Translations under genes and position numbers: made by a program
Assembly (NCBI GenBank): GCA_039090855.1
Contig: CM077011.1
Span: forward strand, 28,673,001-28,737,000
Direction of reading: 5' to 3'
Length of the DNA: 64,000 nucleotides
Source: Macrothele yani
Lineage: Eukaryota; Arthropoda; Arachnida; Araneae; Macrothelidae
Part shown: positions 1-10,530 of the stretch, piece by piece
Numbering within the stretch: the first letter of the stretch is position 1
How the letters are laid out: each line of letters begins with the position of its first letter
The notes under the pieces: generated by a model
Seen by the model: the letters and a program-made list of their open reading frames with translations, nothing else
What the model was told of the DNA's origin: nothing
Database searches by the model: none

Positions 1-136
1 CACTCCATCGGGGAACTCTAACATGGAACTCAGCCTGTTAGAGTTCCCTGAGGAAAAGGTTCATAAAAAAAAGAGAGAAAAACAAAGCAGAACATACAAC
101 AAAAAACACAGAGACATACAGAAAATCCTCTATATA

Positions 137-398
137 AGTGGCGTCAGTAAATAAACAAAGACATCACTCTTTCCACGTTTATCAACACATAGCGAACGAA
201 AAATTGTTGTCCGGCCACTGGTGGGATCGTATCCCAGATTTCTCGATTGTTGGCCATTATAGTGTAAGGCGAACGCACTCGGCTAGATATCGAGAGATCT
301 GGGGTACGATCATAACACTGACTGGATAACAATTTTTCGTTTGCTATGTGTTGATAAACGTGGAAAGAGCGATGTATTTGTTTATTCAGAGACATACG
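137..398. repeat. Head-to-head pair of tRNA-derived SINEs (family B)
   Basis: Two copies of the same short element face each other. Positions 137-236 are antisense and 248-398 are sense. The sense copy has a tRNA-like head (GTGTAAGGCGAACGC as A-box region, then the CTCGGCTAGATATCGAG hairpin) followed by a non-tRNA part containing AAACGTGGAAAGAGCGA and TTTGTTTATTCA. The same head and tail occur at 17864-18010 and 18171-18306. The B box is eroded here. Confidence 0.7.
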
Positions 399-708
399 GA
401 ATTGACAGGCAGGAAATCCACAATGAGAAAGACAATTTTCATCGACATTAAAAATTTTAATCTGAATATGGGCCCTTTTAAATATTTTAAGAATTTTAAG
501 AATAGTTTTCATAATTTCCTTTAACATTTTATTCCAATATTTTGTTAAGTATTTTCTTGTTCTAGTGATTCACAGTTTTCCTGGCATAGATATGTATTGC
601 CATTTGCAATCGTATTACCGCTTCTAAATTTCCGATTTGATTTTCTTTTTAATCAGACCCCATTTCTTATGAGAATACTTTGTTGGTTGTTATTGTAAGC
701 ACTTGGAC
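399..708. other. No recognisable feature
   Basis: AT-rich sequence between two SINEs. I see no convincing coding frame, splice signals or repeat structure in it. Confidence 0.5.
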
Positions 709-930
709 CGCTCCGGTAGCTAAGTGGACTGAGCCGCAGGCTTCAGACCATTAGCCCGAGATAAGCCCGGGTTCAAGTCCCGGATGAGACCAGGGTAGTT
801 TGTTTTTCCGATGGCTCTGACTCTGCCCCTTTGCTGGAGCCAGTCACCCTAAAATAGGGACGGGAAACTGCTTATATACCTCAGAGTCTTGCACATGGCG
901 TGGTTATTAAACCCCAAAACACAAAAACCA
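709..930 (+). repeat. tRNA-derived SINE (family A), sense
   Basis: The tRNA-like head has a Pol III A box (GGTAGCTAAGTGG) and B box (GGGTTCAAGTCCC). The body carries CCCTAAAATAGGGACGGG and ...CTGCTTATA, and it ends in an A-rich tail near 905-930. The body matches at least six other copies in the window (4375-4592, 5855-6062, 26775-27085, 51123-51345, 60885-61083, and a fragment at 17091-17235), which defines the family. Confidence 0.75.
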
Positions 931-1189
931 TTAGTAATTAGATTTAAAACGTTATACCCTCAGGGTTTAAAAGAAAAAGGGTATGGAACTAAACCTCAAG
1001 AAATAAATTTCATTGAGACTTACAAACGATGTATGCCTTTTATGTACAGAAGGTGAGTCAAAAGTTTTCAATATTTGCATAAACGCATGCGCTGCGGCGG
1101 GTATGTCACGTGTTTAAACTAGTTCAATTCGCGCATTGCAGTCAGTCGAAAGGGATACAAATTGGTAGTCGTTGCTGTGAACAGCATTG

Positions 1190-2265
1190 CATGTCGTCGT
1201 TCTGTCTGTGGTTGGGATACCTAAAAGATGAACAGCCACAACCGCTAATAGGGAACTTTTGCTTTACGAGAAATTTCGCTCAAGTGACAGAAACCTCGAC
1301 GATCATCCAAGGTCAAGTAGGCCGCGAACCGTGGATTCGGAGGCTGTGTGCGCCAGGCCGTAAGGGCAAATCCGACAATCAGCACTCGAGATTATCAGGC
1401 GAGCTGTGCATATCCCAGACCACCGTGGTTCGTCATATTCAGGACCGCGGCAAGGTCTACAGTAGCTTCCGCCTTGTCCCTTACGAACTGACGGCAGCTG
1501 AAGCAAACCGCTGAGTGGAAGTGTGCACGAAACTCCTAGAAACCAGCGCGATGTACGTTTCATCAAGAAAGTTGTTCCGTGTGATGAAAAGTGGGTCTAT
1601 TTCCGTAATCCTAATATACAACGGTAGTGGCTGAGCCCGGGACAGCTTCCAGAACCTGTTGCCAAACGTGGGCGCTTCGAGCACAAGGTGATGCTCTGCG
1701 TCTGGTGGAATTTCAAGGGGGTGATGCTCTGCGTCTGGTGGAATTTCAAGGGGGTGATGCTCTGCGTCTGGTGGAATTTCAAGGGGGTGATGCTCTGCGT
1801 CTGGTGGAATTTTAAGGGGGTGATGCTCTGCGTCTGGTGGAATTTCAAGGGGTGATCCATGACGAATTTGTTCCAGACGGTCGGATGATTACGCCAACCT
1901 CTACTCTGAACAGCTGGAGCGCATGTATGCCGTTTTGGAGAAGTACCCAGCAATGGTGAACAGAAAACGCTCTGTCCTACAGCACGACAACGCTCGGCCT
2001 CAAACCGCGCGACCGACCCGGGGAAAACTCCAGAAACTTGAAGGCATCGAATAGATGCTACACCCAGCATGTAGTCCGAAGTTTGTCCCGTCGGATTATT
2101 ACTTGTTCTCGTGATGGCCCACTTCCTTCGCAGTAGGCAACTCAATAACCAGGAGGAGGTGGCAGCTGGGGTGAATGAATTCTTCGCCTCGAAGGACAAG
2201 AACTGGCAGACAGATGGATAAAGACGGTGCAACACGATGGCCTATACTTTGAATTCTAGTCGGTT
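1190..2265 (+). pseudogene. mariner transposase pseudogene with internal 33-bp repeats
   Basis: A DD34D-type mariner transposase is readable in pieces across changing frames. It shows an N-terminal helix-turn-helix region with ISQTTVVRHIQ, then VYFRNPNIQ, then a catalytic block with LQHDNARPQTA, and near the end a block ending PSDYYLF. Several frameshifts and stops break it, including one just after the tandem repeat near 1850. The segment encoding VMLCVWWNFKG is repeated five times in frame, which an active enzyme would not normally have. In a functional element the enzyme would cut and paste the element at TA sites. This copy is dead. Confidence 0.8.
1688..1852 (+). repeat. 33-bp tandem repeat, five units, inside a transposase gene
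   Basis: Units start at 1688, 1721, 1754, 1787 and 1820 and are almost identical. Each begins GTGATGCTCTGCG and encodes the 11 residues VMLCVWWNFKG in the transposase frame. Because 33 is a multiple of three, the array keeps the frame until a one-base loss at its end. Confidence 0.95.
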
Positions 2266-2338
2266 TTTGTTGTAAAGGTACGTATGAAGACATAAAGCAA
2301 TCGATCCAAATATTGCAAAACTTTCGACTCGCCCTCTG

Positions 2339-2941
2339 GAAGAAGCTTACTTATCACAACACATAGCTTCACGGAATGTTATGCCTAAGTATCGACCAGC
2401 GTTGAATTTCATAGATATTAAGAATTGAACTCATGCATCTCAACAATGCAATTCCCTAACCAGCTACCTTGTCTCAATGATAGCACGGTCGTTTGTTATA
2501 TTAAATTTAGTAGTGATTTGACTGACTGTCAGGCATTGCCAAAAGGGAATAAAAGCTAAGGAGATCATATGAATGTACGTAAAAAGGAAGCAACAAAATA
2601 TACATAAGAGTAGAAGGAAACTAATATGGTAAGTTAGAATGGCGGTATACAGTACGTCTGAGATTTCATACACAGCAAATATTTAATTTTCATTGCTCTG
2701 TATTTTACACCACTGAACTTCAATCAAACGAATGCATGTTACACGCAAAATTTCAGTGGCATCACGCTTGTTTCTAGTATGTTCAGCGACATACTGCAGT
2801 ACCAAGTGCGGAACATCGAAAAGTTCGAGTCAGCAGCAGTAACTTTTAGTATGCAGCATCCTGTTATAAATGCTGCCATTTATGAGTGCGGATATGTGCA
2901 CCATAAAAAGGGGAAATGGTGAAGTTCCTATTTGAAGTATA
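2339..2941. other. No recognisable feature
   Basis: Intergenic DNA between a mariner and a Tc1 element. No family signature was found. Confidence 0.5.
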
Positions 2942-4181
2942 CACTGTATTGACGAAAATCACCGTACACCTACAAGAGAAACACAACATAGCTTTTATGG
3001 ACATACATTGGTATGGTGTCGGTTCACGTTTCGCCTCAATGCATGCAGTGACCTTTTAAGATATGCTTTCAACAAGGTTTTGTAACACAGCGATAGGTAT
3101 GCGCTTTCATTCAGTACATAATGCTGCCGCTAATTGTTGCTTAGTAGTAGACTTTCGTTCCAAACTTCTATGCGGTGCTCTAATTCATCCCATAGGTTCT
3201 CTATGGGATTAAGATCAGGGCTTTGTGCTGGCCAGTCCGCACACGATACGGAAGTATCGTTAAACCACGACGTAACAGTCGTTGCTTTATGGCTCGGTGC
3301 ATTATCCTGCTAGTACCAACAAGGCTCAGTTTCATAGTATTGCCACAGAGTTGGTAGGGCATAATTGCCCAGAATATCGAGGTAGACGTGCTGGTTAACA
3401 GGTTTGTCCACGATAACCAATGGGCCAGGACCATACCACGAAAATCACCCCCACACGAATACACTACCAGCTCCAAACTTGACCGTAGGAACAGTACACT
3501 GGTAAATAGCGTTCCCCGGGCTGCCGCCATACCCACACACGGCCATCAGACTGATGGATCGTGTATCTGGATTCATCAGTCCATAGGACCCGTTTCAATT
3601 GATCTACGGTGCATGATAAATGTTCTTTAAACCATGCTAAACGACGAGTAGCATTCCGAGTGGAGATGAAAGGCTTATGAGCAGCCGTATGACCACGGCA
3701 ACTCATGGAATAAAGTTCTCTGCGAATGATGCATGTACATACCGAGGTTCCAGCATTTTTATTCACCTGTACACTGAAGTCTTGTGAAGTACTCCTTCGA
3801 TTAGCTGTAACGACTCTCCTGAGGCTTCTATGTCTCCTATCATTGGTTTTCTTTGGTCCGCCGGTAATTTTTGCTGCTTCGGGCACGCCATGTGTCTTCC
3901 ACTTATTGAGTACATCAAAAACAGTTGACTTGGTTATGTTTAAACGCCTCTCGGTTTCTCTTATGGACAACCCACTAATATAACACCCAACAATATTTCC
4001 TTTCTCAAAGTCAGTTCTCTCCCTCCGCGACATTTTCACTCAACCTCACAATGCGATGTGATCACGGTCAGCTGCAGGCTTGTTTTTATACCGTTTGCAG
4101 CTGTACCGAGCATCTTAACAACACAGCGGATCCCTCCATGTGCTTTTGAAGGAGTGTCCGGTGACTTTTGTCAATATAGTG
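2942..4181 (-). mobile_element. Tc1-like DNA transposon (copy 1 of family with CACTATATTGAC ends)
   Basis: The inverted ends are CACTGTATTGACGAAAATC on the left and the complement of CACTATATTGACAAAAGTC on the right. Both are flanked by TA (2940-2941 and 4182-4183), the Tc1 target duplication. The length of 1240 bp fits the superfamily. A second copy of the same family, interrupted by a LINE, lies at 29832-38292. Confidence 0.9.
3010..4033 (-). pseudogene. Tc1 transposase pseudogene
   Basis: Reading the minus strand from an ATG at 4033 gives MSRRERTDFEKG, the usual start of this Tc1 family, so I prefer it to a GTG two codons upstream. The N-terminal part has a paired-type helix-turn-helix (SIRETERRLNITKSTVFDVL). 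It is followed by the catalytic block RVLWTDESRYTIHQSDGRVWVW holding the first aspartate. A frameshift near 3470-3530 moves the reading to another frame, where the remainder is badly decayed and the last residues run to about 3010. The copy is inactive. Confidence 0.85.
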
Positions 4182-4374
4182 TATGTGATAAATTCTTTTG
4201 TGGATGAAGTACGAAAAATGCGTTGGTAGAAAAACTCTACATTGCCGTGCAATATTGTTCGAACTGTAATGTGCTTGAGTTGAAACTTGAATTTTCTTTT
4301 TAAATATTGTTTTTCTTTTAAATATTTTTTCACATTTTTTTTTCTTTTTAAATATCACGGAAAGCAACAGTAAG

Positions 4375-4592
4375 TTTTTTTTTTTTATTTAGGGGTTTAA
4401 CGACCAAGTGAGCAATTCGATGAGCTATAAGCAATCGCTGGTCCCTAATTTAGGGACACTGGTTCCAGGAAGGGAGAGAGTCATTGCCGTAAGAGAAACA
4501 CAGCATCTATGCCTTACCGGATTCCGAACCCGGACTCATCTCGGACGAATGGTCAGAAGCCAGCGCTTGGACCTCTGTGCCACCGAGAAATG
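4375..4592 (-). repeat. tRNA-derived SINE (family A), antisense
   Basis: It starts with a T run (the reversed A tail) at 4375-4386 and then AGGGGTTTAACGACC. The shared body TCCCTAATTTAGGGACACTGG follows as two adjoining blocks. It ends at the tRNA-like head with the reversed B box (GATTCCGAACCCGG) and A box (TGTGCCACCGAG). Confidence 0.85.
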
Positions 4593-4813
4593 AGTTAGCG
4601 ACTTCTATGAACATGTAGTGCTATAGGGTGTGCTTGTACTTCATGTAAGGCTGCTGTTTCCAGGGAGTGGGCAGAGCCAACACTGTGGGACTAACACATC
4701 ACCCGTCTTTCATGCGCAACTCGGGCCCCGGTCAGAACTCACTCAAGCAATTAGGCAAAATTCAGCACCTCTGACCACTTGTCCACTCAGTGCGATTAAT
4801 GCACTTCATACAG

Positions 4814-5285
4814 GGTGATCACAAATGATTTTTCCCGATAACAGTAAAAAATTGTAAGGAAACAATTAGACGCTGACAAAAGTTTGGGTTATTATGCAAA
4901 AGGGAAGGTTAAATAGTTTCTTTGCAGCTCTACTGCAATCACGTAGATCCAGCAGGTGGAGCTAGCTCGCAGCACAGAAGGAAATGACGAACCAGCCAGA
5001 AAAATGCCTTCTGTTATAATTGTTGAGTTACAATTCCAATCAGTTATAACTGTTGAGCGACAATTCTTCCTGTGGAGCTCTATTAAAGATAATTCTACAA
5101 CTGTGGACGACTTGAAGGTTTGCATTACAGAAGCAATTCATTTGAACCAGCTGTAAAATGTTCGGGACCAAACTGAATATCGTTTTCATGTCTGCTGCGA
5201 TACAAAAGAGACACATGCTAAACTCACTTGTGACGCAAAGAAAACGTTTTGAGTTGTTGTTTCTATTTCATGTTTTAAAGGGCTG
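4814..5285 (+). mobile_element. Tc1/mariner remnant, internally deleted
   Basis: A terminal CAGGGTGATCACAAATG next to TA opens the element at 4814. About 250 bp further on the + strand encodes the tail of a mariner-like transposase: FFLWSSIKDNS, a short gap, VDDLKVCITEAIHLN, a stop, then NVRDQTEYRFHVCCDTKETH. The order FLWG..K, then ..I..AI, then ..R...C...G.HIEH is characteristic of this transposase tail. The middle of the gene is missing, and I cannot see the right inverted repeat. Confidence 0.6.
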
Positions 5286-5437
5286 TATTTTTCCTTCAGT
5301 TAATATTTGTAATTAGCTCGTACATTATGGTAAAAAACCCAGCTTGAACACGTGACCTTTTCTGTTGCGTTACCGGTTTTTTTTTTATTTTCTTTTGTAA
5401 TCCAGTACTTTGATCACTAATAATTTGTTCATTTCAG

Positions 5438-5641
5438 AAACTGATGGTTCAGTTGATTCGAAGGTACCTGCATTCCAACGATTTACGGGAAACATCATCA
5501 GCTTCAAACATTCCAGCAGAAGTGAAAGAAAAATTGAAAAGTGAAATTCTTCAAGAATTGAGGCGATCAGGAAATCTGCCTAGTAGAAGAATGACTGTAC
5601 GGGCACGAGCACCAGAAGTGCCCCGGGCCCAATCGCAATAA
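5438..5641 (+). CDS. Candidate terminal exon of a TRPC-like channel gene
   Basis: A good 3' splice site (CACTAATAATTTG branch-like region, then TTCATTTCAG at 5428-5437) opens an exon in phase 0. It encodes 67 residues from KLMVQLIRRYLHS to a TAA stop at 5639-5641, with a poly(A) signal about 55 bp later. The block KLMVQLIRRYLHS, an acidic/serine spacer, then EVKEKLKSEILQELRRSGN resembles the C-terminal cytoplasmic helix of TRPC/TRP channels, where a (L)V.RY motif precedes an ...E(I/V)K.DI..L..EL helix. An in-frame TGA at 5411 lies upstream, so the reading frame opens only by splicing. This is inference from a short match. Earlier exons would lie left of the window, and another unrelated host gene remains possible. 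Confidence 0.45.
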   Translation, partial: KLMVQLIRRYLHSNDLRETSSASNIPAEVKEKLKSEILQELRRSGNLPSRRMTVRARAPEVPRAQSQ

Positions 5642-5696
5642 ATGTGAACGATTTCTTTCCTTCTCTTCCTCCCCCTTTCTCGTTATTTTTTGTAAA

Positions 5697-5702
5697 AATA
5701 AA
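5697..5702 (+). terminator. Poly(A) signal AATAAA
   Basis: AATAAA lies 56 bp after the TAA stop of the 5438-5641 exon, within an AT-rich stretch. This is the expected position for a short 3' UTR. Confidence 0.5.
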
Positions 5703-5854
5703 ATTTTGTTACCGAAACGGGTGTTCACTCGTTAACACACACACACGCACGCACAATGAACTTTTTAAAGAAATAATTTTACTGTATAAATTTTTGCCTT
5801 GGTTAAACTAATTTTACTTCCATGTGAAGGTCACATGACATTTTTAATACCTTT

Positions 5855-6062
5855 TTTTGATTGGGGAATTAAACGACCACATCAATGGACTATAGGCAGT
5901 CACCTGTCCCTAATTTAGGGCCACTGGTTCCAGAAAAGAGAGAGAGAGCCAGCGGCGAAATACAGACACAATATTCATGCTCCACCGGGATTCGAACCCA
6001 GCCCCATCTGGGACGAATGATCAGAAGCTATCGCTTTGACCACTGCGCCACTGGGGTGGCTA
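5855..6062 (-). repeat. tRNA-derived SINE (family A), antisense
   Basis: T run, then GATTGGGGAATTAAACGACC, the body with CCCTAATTTAGGGCCACTGG, and the reversed tRNA-like head with GGGATTCGAACCC (B box complement) and CCACTGCGCCACTGG (A box complement). Confidence 0.85.
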
Positions 6063-6499
6063 TACATTATACCTTTCCCGTAATAACAAATGTACGGGCC
6101 CCATGCGTGGTTGTTATAAACGGTAGGAAAAGTGGACTCGTTTGCGTTTGTAAGGAAACCTGTTTAATAAACAAAGTACTACACTTGAGTTACGGTTTAC
6201 AAAAAAAGTCGGTGCCAACACTGTAACAGGCAACTCGATATATGCTTGGAATCATTACTCCTCCCCAACTAACGGAGGTATTAAATTTACACTGACCCAG
6301 CGCTTGCCAGATGTTCCTCAGCTGGACATGAACATTTTTGCTGCTGTGTCTTGCGCAGTCGACAGTATGTAGACGTAGGGGAGTATAAAATCTGGTGCAG
6401 TCTCTGCGTTGTTCAAAACGGTGTCGCGGTCAAATTAGTCGCATTTACAAATTTTGGTTACATACAAATCGCATGCAGGAAAACGTACAATTTCGGTTG

Positions 6500-7510
6500 C
6501 CGTCCACCGTGATCATATTCATAAGGTTCGGACATCCAGACAGGTTGGTAATATTACGCTTTTCCTTTGGCACTAAAAATAAATTTATATGCCTAGGCCT
6601 AAACTTGTTTTTTTTTAACAGTTTTTATTCCATCGTGCTTATATTCAAAAGATTTAGACGCCAAGTCAAGATAGTATTATTGCGCTTTTGCTTAGATATT
6701 AAATATTAATACCTTTGCCTAGACTTAGGCCTTTTTATGCATCAAGTCAGGTTAGTAATATTGCGCTTTTACTTAAGAATAAATATTTCATGCACTTGAA
6801 CAAAATCTGTCAGAAAGGCCTAGACCAAAGGCCTATTGATTAATATTTAATGCCTAAGTAAAAGCGCAATGTTACTAACTAGACCTCATGTCCGACCTTA
6901 CGAAAATGAGCACGCTGGAATAGAGTGTGTCAAAAAGGCCAAGGCCTATTTATTAATATTTAATGCATAAGTAAAAGTGCAATAATACTAACTTCACTTG
7001 GTGTCAAAACCTCATAAATATGAACACGATGGAATAAAAATTATTAAAAAGGTCTACGCCTAGACCAAGGTATTAATATTTAATGCCTAAGTAAAAGCGC
7101 AATAATACTAACTTGACCTTGTGTCTAAACTTTATGAATATGAGCACAGTCGAATAAAAATGTTAAAAAGGCCAGGCTTAGGGCCTATTTATTAATATCT
7201 AATGCCTAAGTAAAAGCGCATTAACACTGACTTGACTTGGTGTTTAAACCTTATGAACATGAAAACGATGAAAGAAATACTGTTAAAAGGCCTAGGCCGA
7301 AATATTAATATTTAATGCCTAAGTAAAAGCACAATAATACTAACTTGATTTGGTGTTTAAACTTTATGAATATGAGCAAGACTGAATAAAAACTGTTAAA
7401 AAGGCATAAGTTTAGGCTTAGAGATAGTAATTTATTTTTAGTGCCAAAGAAAAAGCGTAATATTATTAACCTGTCTAGGTGTCCAAACCTTATTAAATAT
7501 GATCAGGACC
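6500..7510. repeat. Foldback element made of ~117-bp tandem units in opposite orientations
   Basis: At least six units in one orientation recur at 6842, 6955, 7073, 7191, 7306 and 7424, each containing a variant of TAATGCCTAAGTAAAAGCGC, spaced 113-118 bp. Three units lie in the reverse orientation at about 6545, 6671 and 6751. The outermost units on both sides share a private variant (TTTTTAGTGCCAAAG...), so the array is a true inverted structure. The distal ends, TGATCATATTCATAAGGTT on the left and its complement near 7485-7505 on the right, act as terminal inverted repeats. There is no coding capacity. Confidence 0.75.
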
Positions 7511-7564
7511 TAAGAAAACCGAAATCGTACGTTTTACTCCATGCGATTTGCATGTGACCAAAAT

Positions 7565-7735
7565 TTATAAACGCGACGGATTTGATCGCGACGAATTGAC
7601 GTAGTCGACGAATTTGATCGCGACGAATTGACGTAGTCGACGAATTGACGCACCACGAACCATCGTAGTCGATGAATTGACGCGCGACGAATCGTCGTAG
7701 TCGATGAATTGACGCGCGACGAATTGACGTATAAC
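7565..7735. repeat. Short GACGAATTGACG minisatellite
   Basis: Imperfect repeats of GACGAATTGACG and GTCGATGAATTGACGCGC alternate over about 170 bp. CpG density is much higher than in the neighbouring DNA. Confidence 0.8.
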
Positions 7736-7859
7736 CATTCAAAACTCGAAAAAGTGCCAAGACAGGACAGAGGTACCTTAGAAGGTCCTTCAGAAGCTGC
7801 AAAATGGATCAGCTCTGCGTCAGATTGCTCGGAAATTGTGCTGAACTTGCGTGCTGTCA

Positions 7860-8345
7860 GAACGTTACTCAGACACTACAAGGAAACCTGCTCCATCGCG
7901 GAAGGATGCAGCAACGGTAAACATCCAACGACAACTGCTAGGGATGATCGAATTTTGCGCCATCTGGTTATGAAATGCCGACCTAGTTAGTACGTTCGTG
8001 GAAGCTGAGGAATCTCGAAGAACTGCTAGGAACAGGCTATATGGCATGGGCTACGGCTCGTACAAGAGTAAGCAAAAGCTCATATTGACGCCAGTTCAGC
8101 GAAAGAAGCGGTTTACATGGGCAAGAAACTATCAATCACGGACGGAGGCTCAAAGACGGGTGGTGATTTGGTTTAATGAGTCCCCCTTTCTATTCTTAAA
8201 CGGAAATATCGGACGGAGAGTCATTAGCCGAATGAAGGATTCGCCTACAAACTGTGTGAAGCAACATATCAAGGTCCCAGGCTTTGTGCAAATGTGGGGG
8301 TGTTTTGGGTATTCTGGCATTGGTGATTTTTTACGCTTTCCAACC
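7860..8345 (+). pseudogene. Tc1 transposase, N-terminal and first catalytic part
   Basis: Read in fragments with several stops: RTLLRHYKETCSIAEG, TTTARDDRILRHLV (the typical second DNA-binding helix region), then KKRFTWARNYQSR, VIWFNESPFLFLNGN (equivalent to V.WSDES.F...G, with the catalytic Asp replaced by Asn), and VPGFVQMWGCFGYSGIGDF (the VWGCF.Y.G.G block). The protein stops at the edge of the satellite island. Confidence 0.75.
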
Positions 8346-8359
8346 GTAGGTTGAAGAAG

Positions 8360-10135
8360 CGTATATGCTCCAGCTTTTTCCGTCCGTCTGTCTGTCGGCA
8401 AGATAACTCCCGTAAAAATGGTTCGATTTCGATAAAAGTTTAGCATGTGGTAGGGGACCACCAGGGGACGAACCCTGTTGAAAATGGATGAAGTGAGGTC
8501 AAAGGTCACGAGGTAAGAGCGGGATCCATACAATTGCCCTTATGCGCCATACCTTGCGTAAATACGGTTCGATTTCAATGAAATTTTAGTATGTGGTAGG
8601 GGACCACCTGGGAACGAACCTATTGAAAATAAATGAAATGGGGTCAAAGGTCAGGACATAGAAGCGGGATCCATTCCATTGCCTTTATGCATCATAACTT
8701 GCGTAAAAATGGTTCCATTTCAATGAAATTTAAGTTTGTAGTAAGGAACCCCCTGGGAACGAACCCTGTTGAAAATGGGCGGAATTGGGTCAAAGGTCAG
8801 GACATAGGAGCGAGATCCATTCCATCGCCCTTAACCCATATTATTAAGGTGGACGTCAAGTAATTTTGCTTCCTATACTTCCAATGGAAAAACTTTTGTA
8901 CACATTTCCTTCACAATTAATGTGTTCCCAAGGATGAAAATTTGAACATCGATTAAAATAACTTCTTAATATAACTTGGAATACTTAATATTTTCTAAAA
9001 CATAACCATAATTATGTTAAAAATCAATAACTTTTCCTTTGGTGGTGTTGAAACCAGAAAAAGAATGGCGCGACCTGTACTTTGATGACGTCAGTACACA
9101 AACAAATGTTGGATTGCATAATTATGGTTATGTTTTAGAAAATATTAGGTATTCCAAGTTATAAAATGAAGCTATTTTAATCGATGTTCAAATTTTCATC
9201 CTTGAGAACGCATTAATTGTCCAGAAAAAAGATGGCGCGACCTGTATTTTCATGACGTCAGTAGGCAAACAAATGTTGAATTGCATAATTATGGTTATGT
9301 TTTAGAAAATATTAAGTATTGCAAGTTATAAAATGAAGATATTTTAATCGATGTTCAAATTTTCATCTTTGGGAACGCATTAATTGGGAAGAAAAAGATG
9401 GCGCGACCTGTATTTTCATGACGTCAGCAGTCAAACAATTGTGTGGATCCTATCAAGGTTTTATGACGTCACACTTTTGCTAGCAGATGGCCGCGATTCC
9501 CATCTGCCTCATTATGTCACGCGTTATGTGCGTATGTTTGTCTGCACGATAACTCGCGTAAAAAATCGTTCGATTTCGATGAAATTTTAGTATGTGGAAG
9601 GGAATCACCTGGGAAGGAACCCTATTGAAAGTGAACGAAATGGGGTCAAAGGTTAGGACACAGGAGCGGGATCCATTCCACTGTTCTTATGCGTCATAAC
9701 TAACGTAAAACTGGTTGGATTTCGATTAAATATTAGTATGTAGTAGGGGATCATCTGGGGACAAACCCTATTGAAAATTGGCGAAATGAGGGTCAAAGGT
9801 CAGGACGTAGGAGCGGAATCACTTCCATCGCCATTATGCGTCATAACTTTCGTAAAAATGTTTCGATTTGGATGAAATGTTAGTATGTTGTAGGGGCCTG
9901 CCTGGGGACGAATCCTATTGAAAATGGGCGAAATGGGTCAAAGGTTAGGACACAGAAGCGGGGTCTATTCCATAGCCCTTATACATCATAACTTACGTAA
10001 AATTGCTTCGATTGCGACGAAACTTTACCATGTTATTTCGGAGGTATACTGAACCAGTTCTGTTGAATATAATCGAAATGGGATCAAAGGTCAGGGCGTT
10101 GGAGTGAGATTTATTCCACAGACATTTTATGATTT
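8360..10135. repeat. Composite satellite island: two tandem families
   Basis: The outer family has units of about 140-150 bp near 8397, 8549, 8692, 9547, 9696, 9842 and 9984. Each contains a variant of GTAAAAATGGTTCGATTTCG, a GGTAGGGGACCACCTGGGG-like block and GGGGTCAAAGGTCAGGAC. The inner family has a period of about 165 bp, with GATGGCGCGACCTGTATTTT at about 9064, 9231 and 9399, and one inverted partial unit at about 8918-9030. No coding frame is supported. Confidence 0.85.
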
Positions 10136-10139
10136 CTAG

Positions 10140-10530
10140 TATGTTGGAAAGCGTATCATAATCAATGCATTGCATGATTTTACAAACTTGTTTACCATAT
10201 GATAGAACTGTCCATGCACAATGCTATCAGGTAAATTTGCAACACCATTTCCTGCCTTCCGTGGCCCACTTTCTTCTGCAAGGATATGAGATCTTCCAGC
10301 AAAATCGCGAAGCCCGAGCAGCATACTGCAGGCTCAACCACAGCTTGGCTTGGCCAAAATGGACTCAAGTCCTGCATTGAGTCCCAAATTCACCCGAACT
10401 GAACTCAGTCGAGGACCTGTGGCGGGTCCTCAAGAAAGAGATGCAAAAACGCAAGCACCGAGCAAATGGTCAGCTGAAGACAGTTCTTCAAGAAGCATCG
10501 AAGAGAATATTCTCGGGCTCTCTTTGTCAT
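10140..10530 (+). pseudogene. Tc1 transposase, C-terminal part
   Basis: The reading gives YEIFQQNREARAAY (equivalent to FQQDN...HTA, aspartate lost), then WPKWTQVLH, a stop, PNSPELNSVEDLWRVLKKEM (the SPDLNPIE.LW block with the final acidic residue), and QKRKHRANGQLKTVLQEASKRI. This continues the protein interrupted at 8345. Confidence 0.75.

Larger units (their letters stand above)
1047..2338 (+). mobile_element. mariner-type DNA transposon, degenerate
   Basis: The 1292-bp element is bounded by terminal inverted repeats of about 28 bp. The left end begins CAGAAGGTGAGTCAAAAG and the right end is its near complement, CTTTCGACTCGCCCTCTG. The left end is preceded by TA, as expected for mariner; the matching TA on the right has mutated. 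The length is typical of a full-size mariner. It encodes a broken transposase on the + strand. Confidence 0.85.
7736..10530 (+). mobile_element. Tc1-like transposon split by a satellite island
   Basis: The first half of a Tc1 transposase reads at 7736-8345 and the second half at about 10140-10530 in the same orientation. The order of the transposase is preserved across a 1.8-kb block of non-coding tandem repeats. This indicates one element that was later interrupted, or that captured and amplified repeats. The inverted ends cannot be identified with confidence. Confidence 0.65.
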
